Source of the DNA: Bacteroidales bacterium
GTDB lineage: Bacteria > Bacteroidota > Bacteroidia > Bacteroidales > Marinilabiliaceae
Direction of reading: 5' to 3'
NCBI GenBank assembly: GCA_024401335.1
Contig: JAKSLH010000014.1
Location: 1-64,000 of the forward strand
Length of the DNA stretch: 64,000 nucleotides
Of this stretch, positions 58,812-64,000 are shown piece after piece. The number at the start of each line of letters is the position of its first letter. The first letter of the stretch is position 1. The notes beneath the pieces were generated by a model. The model had not been told where the DNA came from, did not search any database, and saw nothing but the letters and a program-made list of their open reading frames with translations. Position numbers and translations under genes: made by a program.

Positions 58812-59558
58812 ATGAACGGAATGATATTTGCAGCCGGGTTAGGTACTCGTCTTGCACCTCTAACAAACACACAGCCTAAGGCCTTGGTCAAGGTAGGAGG
58901 CAAACCCCTTCTAGAACATGCGATTGAGCAGTTTGTAAAAGGAGGCGTCACTACGCTGGTCATAAATGTACATCATTTTCCTGATCAGATAATAGCATAT
59001 GTCAATGCAAACAAACACCGATGGCCACAAACCAACATACTGATATCGGACGAATCGGATTTCTTGTTGGATACAGGCGGCGGCTTAGTAAAGGCATTAC
59101 AGATGTTTCCAGATGACAAGCCTATTGTTGTGGGTAATGCAGATGTGCTGTGTGATGTTCCGATAGACTGGCTGTATGCAGAACATGTGAAGAGTGGACA
59201 TTCGGCAACGCTACTTACGAGAAAACGCAACTCTACACGACAGCTGCTCTTTGATGCAAATGGGCGTTTGTCGGGATGGCGTAATTTGACAAGTGGTGAA
59301 GAACGACTTCCGAGATTGAAGGAGGTAGAGACGTCGTCGCTTCATGAGTCGGCTTTTTGCGGGTTTCATGTTATAGAGCAGGGGCTAGTCAGATTCTGGT
59401 TACCGGTGAGGAAGTTTTCGATTATAGATGCCTATCTTAATGTAGCAAGTGACGACAAGATATATGAGGTAGACTTGTCATCAGAATACTATTGGTATGA
59501 TGTAGGCACGGTAGAGAAACTCAAGACAGCGGAAGAGTTCTATTCGTCAACTCATTAG
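58812..59558 (+). CDS. MurU-like sugar-1-phosphate nucleotidyltransferase
   Basis: A 248-residue nucleotidyltransferase with the signature IFAAGLGTRLAPLTNTQPKA (phosphate loop and Lys) followed by LVKVGGKPLLEH, LLDTGGGLVKALQMF, VVGNADVLCDV (metal Asp) and CGFHVIEQGLV. The short length and lack of a C-terminal repeat domain fit MurU, which makes UDP-MurNAc from MurNAc-1-phosphate. It follows the AmgK-like kinase by 65 bp on the same strand, the order of the salvage pathway. Other sugar-1-phosphates (mannose, glucose) are possible substrates by family. Confidence 0.87.
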   Translation: MNGMIFAAGLGTRLAPLTNTQPKALVKVGGKPLLEHAIEQFVKGGVTTLVINVHHFPDQIIAYVNANKHRWPQTNILISDESDFLLDTGGGLVKALQMFPDDKPIVVGNADVLCDVPIDWLYAEHVKSGHSATLLTRKRNSTRQLLFDANGRLSGWRNLTSGEERLPRLKEVETSSLHESAFCGFHVIEQGLVRFWLPVRKFSIIDAYLNVASDDKIYEVDLSSEYYWYDVGTVEKLKTAEEFYSSTH

Positions 59559-59596
59559 TGGCGAGAAAAGAAACTGAGAATATTTTCATGAAAACA

Positions 59597-59627
59597 TTGT
59601 TTCTGAAAAAATAAATGTCTATCTTTG
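59597..59627 (+). promoter_or_regulatory. rpmH promoter
   Basis: TTGTTT (from 59598) and TATCTTTG (59620-59627) with 19-20 bp between the TTG and the box match the Bacteroidota promoter. The 60-nt leader contains an ATCGATG/TCGAT hairpin within CTCC...GGAG (about 59641-59664), just before the start region. Confidence 0.75.
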
Positions 59628-59694
59628 CGCCGTGAAAATGCTCCGTATCGATGTGAGTCGATGGAGTGATTAACCGGAAACAAATTAAATAGCG

Positions 59695-59856
59695 ATGAAA
59701 AGAACATTTCAACCATCAAACCGCAAGAGAGTAAACAAGCATGGCTTCCGTCAGCGTATGGCAACAGCTAATGGCCGTCGCGTATTGGCAGCTCGCCGTG
59801 CAAAGGGCCGCAAGCAGCTCACAGTTTCTGACGAGGCTAAAGGCAAGGCTTATTAA
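59695..59856 (+). CDS. rpmH: 50S ribosomal protein L34
   Basis: A 53-residue basic protein starting [20 protein letters not shown] and continuing [20 protein letters not shown], the invariant L34 pattern, then a short C-terminal extension ([13 protein letters not shown]) common in Bacteroidota. It has its own promoter and terminator and is not next to dnaA or rnpA as in many bacteria. Confidence 0.97.
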   Translation: MKRTFQPSNRKRVNKHGFRQRMATANGRRVLAARRAKGRKQLTVSDEAKGKAY

Positions 59857-59883
59857 TCAGTAGGTCTCTCTGCATAACGAAAT

Positions 59884-59914
59884 AACCCCAGGAGCATGAC
59901 TCTTGGGGTTTTTT
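59884..59914 (+). terminator. rpmH terminator
   Basis: AACCCCAGGAG pairs with CTCTTGGGGTT around CATGA, followed by TTTTTT. It lies 27 bp after the rpmH stop. Confidence 0.9.
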
Positions 59915-60250
59915 GTTTGTCAAAATAATTGGTGGCATTTATTGAGTTGTTTTTTTGTGTGGGGTGGAGTATATAGTGTGAATTAATTTTAGCGAGTGGT
60001 ATAAATGGCCAGTGGAAGCTGTTGGAATGTCAGCGATGGCCTTGTGTTGTTTTATAAATACCCCGTAAAACCACATGACAATAGTCATGTACTTTGCAAA
60101 TGGAGTTTTTTGTTTTTGATCAGTATTGATAATCAATGCTTTAGCTCTAAAAACCGAAGGTTTTATTTCGTCGAATAGTCGTTTTTTTCTTTGGAGTATA
60201 GTTTGTGGCTGTATATATTTGTTGGTGAAAAACTACTGCAAAGAATAAAA
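59915..60250. other. intergenic region before the T9SS/YD-repeat pair
   Basis: About 335 bp, AT-rich. It should hold the promoter of the following two genes. I see no clear TAnnTTTG box at a proper distance and no strong hairpin or coding sequence. Confidence 0.4.
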
Positions 60251-60676
60251 ATGAAACCAAAATTCTATCTATTGGTGCTGCTCTTATGTGTAGCACTTCA
60301 ATCCATGTCACAGTCTGTGACATTCGCATATGATGCCAATGGCAACAGGATAAAACGTGAGATTGTTGTCGGAGGCAACAAATCGATTAGTGCGGATGAC
60401 GATAAAGAGGTCAGTCCTGTTTATGATGCCATAGACAATTATGACATCAAGATTTATCCCAACCCTACGCATGGAATGCTGAGGGTTGATATCGTCACTA
60501 TAGGCGACGAAACTTTTTCTATAGATGTCTTCGATATGAATGGGCGCAATGTGTATCGCATTGCAAATGCGGACAATGTGAATGCCATAGACCTTACTAG
60601 CTGTGAGAATGGCATGTATGTGCTTGTCATCATCAAGGGTGACGAGAAGAGAACATGGAAAATAATCAAGAGATAA
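60251..60676 (+). CDS. small T9SS-sorted protein with a single YD-like motif
   Basis: A 141-residue protein starting MKPKFYLLVLLLCVALQSMS, a signal peptide. The mature N-terminus SVTFAYDANGNRIKREIVV is a perfect YD/Rhs-repeat core. A linker with KSISADDDKEVSPVYDAI leads to a type A Por secretion tail: IKIYPNPTHGMLRVDIVTIG, FSIDVFDMNGRNVYRIANAD and NGMYVLVIIKGDEKRTWKII. The start at 60251 is chosen because the longer frame from 60191 puts 20 residues before the signal. The giant YD-repeat gene starts 9 bp downstream, so the two are surely linked in expression. Confidence 0.85.
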   Translation: MKPKFYLLVLLLCVALQSMSQSVTFAYDANGNRIKREIVVGGNKSISADDDKEVSPVYDAIDNYDIKIYPNPTHGMLRVDIVTIGDETFSIDVFDMNGRNVYRIANADNVNAIDLTSCENGMYVLVIIKGDEKRTWKIIKR

Positions 60677-60685
60677 GAACCAATC

Positions 60686-63600
60686 ATGAAAAGATTTATA
60701 TCAGTATTGTTGATGTCGTCGATGCTGTCGACTGTTGTCGCGGCTCAGACGCTAGTGGGTTCTATGGGAGGTCAGTTTGCCGTAAACGAAATGGGCGCGG
60801 CGACATATACTATACCAATAGAGGTGCCTGTAGGCATAAATGGAGTGCAACCTAATGTCAACCTTGTATATGACAGTCATACTGGCAACGGCGTGTGTGG
60901 AGTAGGTTTCTCCATATCTGCATCGTCATCAATTACCCGTGTGCCGCGAACAATCTATTATGATGGTGTTGCTAAAGGAATAAAGTATGATACGACAGAT
61001 GCTTACGCTCTAGATGGCCAGAGGCTTATATTATACTCAGGCACGGAAGGCAAGGAGGGTGCCGTGTATAACTTGGAGAATGATCCTTTGACAAAAGTTA
61101 CCATTAAAGGGAGCGGGGCGAACATGTGGTTTCAAGTTGAGGCAGGAGGGCAGACAATGCGCTACGGCAAGGAGACCAAGTCGAGGCAGAACCCGAATTC
61201 ATCGCGAAACAGCCTGTGGTTTATAGACTATTCGGAAGACGCGCATGGAAACTATATGAAATACAGCTATACGTGCGATGACTATTCAAACTGTCTGTCA
61301 AGCATTTTCTATGGCAAAAATGCATCTGATGAAGTGGGAAACAGTAATGTTGTCATTTTCGGATATGAAACACGTCCTGATGTTCTGCCTTTTATTACTG
61401 ATGGCTTGTCCGGTAAGTTGACAAAGAGACTCAAGACTATATCCTTAATGGTAAATGGAAGTGTGCAGAGAACATATGAACTGACATATGTGAAAAACGA
61501 TGCATATTCAAGACTGGTTCAGGTTATGAAGAAGTCTAATAGTCAGGAGCTGGTGTCCAATAGCTTTAGCTGGAACAAAATGCCATCCACCTGTTATTCG
61601 CCATCGTCGGTTACGGGACCTGAATCACCGTCTTACATGAGATATGTCAATGCTGACTGGAATGGTGACGGCCGTGATGAGGTGGTCGCCATATCTGTTG
61701 GCACTACCGGTTCGAGCAGTCTTATTGTTGAACGGACCAACAAGGCGTATGTATATGAGTCGGATGGTAACATGTCGTTTACATCTGGCTCTGACAAGAC
61801 ATTCACTTTGACCGGTGATATGGTTCTGTCCAAAGGCACAGCTGTCGCTGATCTATACGGCAATGGGGAGAGCTCAGTAGTAATTCCATGTGGGACATCA
61901 TTGAGATCTATAGTCTTCTATTCTATAAGCAAGAGTAAGGGTCTCGTAAAGATGCCTCTTGATCTTGTCAACAGGTATCTGTTTTTCCCTGCCTTCACTT
62001 TTGCTGACTTCAATAACGACGGAAAATCAGAGGGCATACTGATAGAGTGTTCTAAAGGTGTGAAGCAAACAAGCAGTGGATATCCAGCACAGCTATTCGG
62101 AATAGATGAAAATGGCTCATTCAAGAAATGGGCAAATTTTTCATTGGAAGTCGAAGCGTCTCCTTCGCAAATCGTATCGTCTGACTTCAATGGAGATGGA
62201 CTTACCGATATAATGGTTATACACAAGAACGGATATACTATTTTCAAGAATAATGGAGGTGGGTTGTCTGCCACTACATTTACATCTTCAAATAAAGTAA
62301 CCGGTACAGATGTCAGAGCACAAGCTGTTGTACAGGCTGGAGATTTCAATGGTGACGGTTACATTGACTTTGTCACCAATGCCACAGATAGCCGTAAATG
62401 GTATATGCATATCAATAATGGAAACTGCACCTTTACGACAACTGAAGCATGGACTTCCGATGAAATATGCGAGCAGTCATCTACAACCAAGGACGATACG
62501 CGTTTTGAATGTAAGGTGCTTGATTTCAATCATGACGGGAAAGATGACATGATAATAACAAAGGCGCATTATACGTCTTCAGGAACATTTGACAAGACAT
62601 ACACATATTGGCTTTCAAGCAGTGGGACGTCATTCTCTAAGGTCCAGAAGTTTACTTCGCCCAACGAGGATGATGCTTTGGAATATAGGAGCATGGCAGG
62701 TGATTTCGATGGTGACGGCTTCATTGACATGCTTGCCTATGACAATAATATATATGGTAATAGCACGACGAAAAATGTTAGTTGGCATTTCTATAAGAAA
62801 TCGGGTATTACTCCTGCAAGCGGATTGCTGGCGTCCATAACCGGTGATATGAAGCGTAAGATAACTTTGGGATACGCTTCACTTTCCAATTCTTCCGTCT
62901 ACAGCAAGGGAGCGAAGTCATTTGACGATCCCTTGACTGTCATACAAGCTGCCTATCCAGTTGTAAGGTCTGTTGTTTCGTCAGGTGCCGGATACGCTCA
63001 GACTACTACATTCACGTATGAGGGGCTGTGTGTCCATAGAAAGGGCAGAGGATGTCTAGGATTCATGAAACGTACATCGAAGAATTCTGCTACCGGGGTT
63101 AGCCAGACAACTGAAGTATTAGACATTAACAAGACGGTGTATGTGCCGACAAAGGTGAGGACAACAACATCTCTAGGGAACAGCTCTATAACCAACGAGG
63201 CTGTTGCAACTGTACAGTGCGGTACGAAACAAAGATATATGGTGTCGCAGATAGTTCAGACAAAGACCGACATGTACAAGAACGTCACAACGGTCACAGA
63301 GAAAAGGAACACCACATATGGATATCTGCTGTCGAGCACCACATCCAGTGATGGAGGGAAGATGACTTTGGCAACTACATATAGCAATCAGATACTAGCC
63401 GGTGGTGTGTATAAACCGCAAAAGGTCACAACGACGTCAAAGCATGCTGATGATACGTCATCGTTCACATCTGTGATGTCATATACCTATGACACAAAAA
63501 CAGGTGATGTGAAAAGTGAAGTTGCGTTTTCCGACCAGACAAACAAGATTACTCATTCCTATACTTATGATACTTATGGCAATGTGCTCACTCATAAGCA

Positions 63601-64000
63601 GGAGGGTGTCGGTGTGTCTTCTGTTACCGAATCGTTCGAGTATGAGAAAACCAAACGATTTGTCAATGTAAGCAAAAATTCTGCAACAGGCCAGACGTTT
63701 AGCTATACCTATGACTTGTATGGGCGTCCTCTCACAGAGGTGAACATTTCGTCAACATCATCCCCACTTCCCAAGACATTCACTTATGATGCATGCGGCA
63801 ATATGCTTACAAGCAGAAGTCCAGAAGGCATAGTGACGACATTTGCCTACGGATGGGGAACTGCTTCTAACAAGCGCTATTACATTACAACAAAAACCGA
63901 TGGCAAGCCACAGACAACGGTGTGGTATGATGAACTTGGAAGAGAAGTCCTCGCAGAAAGTACCGGTGAACTTGGCATGAAGCAGACGGTGTCATGCTTG
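60686..64000 (+). CDS. giant SpvB/FG-GAP and YD-repeat (Rhs-like) protein, 5' part
   Basis: The frame is open for 1105 codons from ATG 60686 to the window end. It starts with a signal peptide (MKRFISVLLMSSMLSTVVAA). The region ATYTIPIEVPVGINGVQPNV, NLVYDSHTGNGVCGVGFSI is the SpvB/TcaC N-terminal signature. VCBS/FG-GAP calcium-type repeats follow (NADWNGDGRDEVVAI, ADFNNDGKSEGILI, SDFNGDGLTDIMVI, GDFNGDGYIDFVT, DFNHDGKDDMII, GDFDGDGFIDMLAY), then a TcdB-like middle. YD repeats begin at about residue 950 (SYTYDTYGNVLTH, SYTYDLYGRPLTEV, TFTYDACGNMLTS). Such proteins form a shell that carries a variable C-terminal toxin or surface domain; that end lies outside the window. Confidence 0.9.
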   Translation, partial: MKRFISVLLMSSMLSTVVAAQTLVGSMGGQFAVNEMGAATYTIPIEVPVGINGVQPNVNLVYDSHTGNGVCGVGFSISASSSITRVPRTIYYDGVAKGIKYDTTDAYALDGQRLILYSGTEGKEGAVYNLENDPLTKVTIKGSGANMWFQVEAGGQTMRYGKETKSRQNPNSSRNSLWFIDYSEDAHGNYMKYSYTCDDYSNCLSSIFYGKNASDEVGNSNVVIFGYETRPDVLPFITDGLSGKLTKRLKTISLMVNGSVQRTYELTYVKNDAYSRLVQVMKKSNSQELVSNSFSWNKMPSTCYSPSSVTGPESPSYMRYVNADWNGDGRDEVVAISVGTTGSSSLIVERTNKAYVYESDGNMSFTSGSDKTFTLTGDMVLSKGTAVADLYGNGESSVVIPCGTSLRSIVFYSISKSKGLVKMPLDLVNRYLFFPAFTFADFNNDGKSEGILIECSKGVKQTSSGYPAQLFGIDENGSFKKWANFSLEVEASPSQIVSSDFNGDGLTDIMVIHKNGYTIFKNNGGGLSATTFTSSNKVTGTDVRAQAVVQAGDFNGDGYIDFVTNATDSRKWYMHINNGNCTFTTTEAWTSDEICEQSSTTKDDTRFECKVLDFNHDGKDDMIITKAHYTSSGTFDKTYTYWLSSSGTSFSKVQKFTSPNEDDALEYRSMAGDFDGDGFIDMLAYDNNIYGNSTTKNVSWHFYKKSGITPASGLLASITGDMKRKITLGYASLSNSSVYSKGAKSFDDPLTVIQAAYPVVRSVVSSGAGYAQTTTFTYEGLCVHRKGRGCLGFMKRTSKNSATGVSQTTEVLDINKTVYVPTKVRTTTSLGNSSITNEAVATVQCGTKQRYMVSQIVQTKTDMYKNVTTVTEKRNTTYGYLLSSTTSSDGGKMTLATTYSNQILAGGVYKPQKVTTTSKHADDTSSFTSVMSYTYDTKTGDVKSEVAFSDQTNKITHSYTYDTYGNVLTHKQEGVGVSSVTESFEYEKTKRFVNVSKNSATGQTFSYTYDLYGRPLTEVNISSTSSPLPKTFTYDACGNMLTSRSPEGIVTTFAYGWGTASNKRYYITTKTDGKPQTTVWYDELGREVLAESTGELGMKQTVSCL

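Noticed and set aside
59325..59340. GTAGAGACGTCGTCG inside the MurU-like gene as another palindrome copy
   Set aside because: Only the outer half matches; there is no paired arm and the codons fit the conserved protein.

Overview
The window comes from a member of the Bacteroidota, most likely a Prevotella-like Bacteroidales. The evidence is the gene content: type IX secretion sorting tails, a TonB-dependent receptor with ECF sigma factor and FecR-like regulator, a DUF4249 lipoprotein, an S46 dipeptidyl peptidase, DUF3109 and a Gcw_chp outer-membrane protein. Several genes also have the phylum's promoter form (TTTG, 19-20 bp, TAnnTTTG) and no clear Shine-Dalgarno sites. No origin, rRNA operon, CRISPR array or complete prophage is visible.

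Layout. 1-2.3 kb: a cut tRNA-Val, folC and a decayed zeta-toxin locus. 2.5-4.0 kb: a solitary AAA ATPase with a DUF234-type nuclease-like tail, preceded by a long hairpin. 4.1-11.5 kb (minus strand): two small exported proteins, a rod-shaped structured RNA that is a good 6S RNA candidate, glyA, an M23 peptidase/TPR pair, a tiny Cys-rich lipoprotein and a gene remnant. 11.6-16.7 kb (plus): pyrB-pyrI-flavin reductase-Pif1/TPR helicase and a DMT transporter. 16.7-20.3 kb: a small accessory island with hipBA between an IS3 transposase fragment and a run of dead fragments (RAYT transposase, probable reverse transcriptase tail). 20.3-22.7 kb (minus): glycosyltransferase, sigma factor, rsmG with overlapping ends. 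23-30 kb (plus): Gcw_chp porin-like protein, then a MoxR-VWA-recR-membrane protein-HAD-glycosyltransferase-TPR run. 30-36 kb (minus): rpsO and a cell-surface signalling/uptake cluster. 36-45.6 kb (minus): yebC, DUF3109, an RHH-MerR-Nif3-zinc ribbon run, a CBM26-type protein, a LuxR regulator, an OmpA/TPR lipoprotein and prolyl oligopeptidase. 46-48.5 kb: a second accessory patch with a broken SGNH-hydrolase gene, a RAYT transposase, palindromic repeats and a T9SS-sorted protein. 48.5-54.5 kb (minus): pnp and an outer-membrane protein with an HEYRH metalloprotease motif. 54.5-64 kb (plus): maf, an S46 peptidase of DPP11 type, an AmgK-like kinase fused to a RapZ C-terminal domain followed by a MurU-like nucleotidyltransferase, rpmH, and a small T9SS protein ahead of a giant FG-GAP/YD-repeat (SpvB/Rhs) protein that runs off the window.

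The most unusual structure is the RAYT/palindrome system. Three 82-83 bp units, each two head-to-head imperfect palindromes, occur in the window. Two of the three lie inside RAYT-related coding sequence, at the same place in the protein, with different palindrome cores in the two copies (core A in the 47 kb gene, core B in the 19.6 kb remnant). The third and a lone half-unit lie next to the 47 kb gene. This looks like a REP/RAYT family in which the transposase gene carries its own repeat. The second notable arrangement is the kinase-RapZ fusion beside a MurU-like enzyme, which suggests a regulated cell-wall sugar salvage route.
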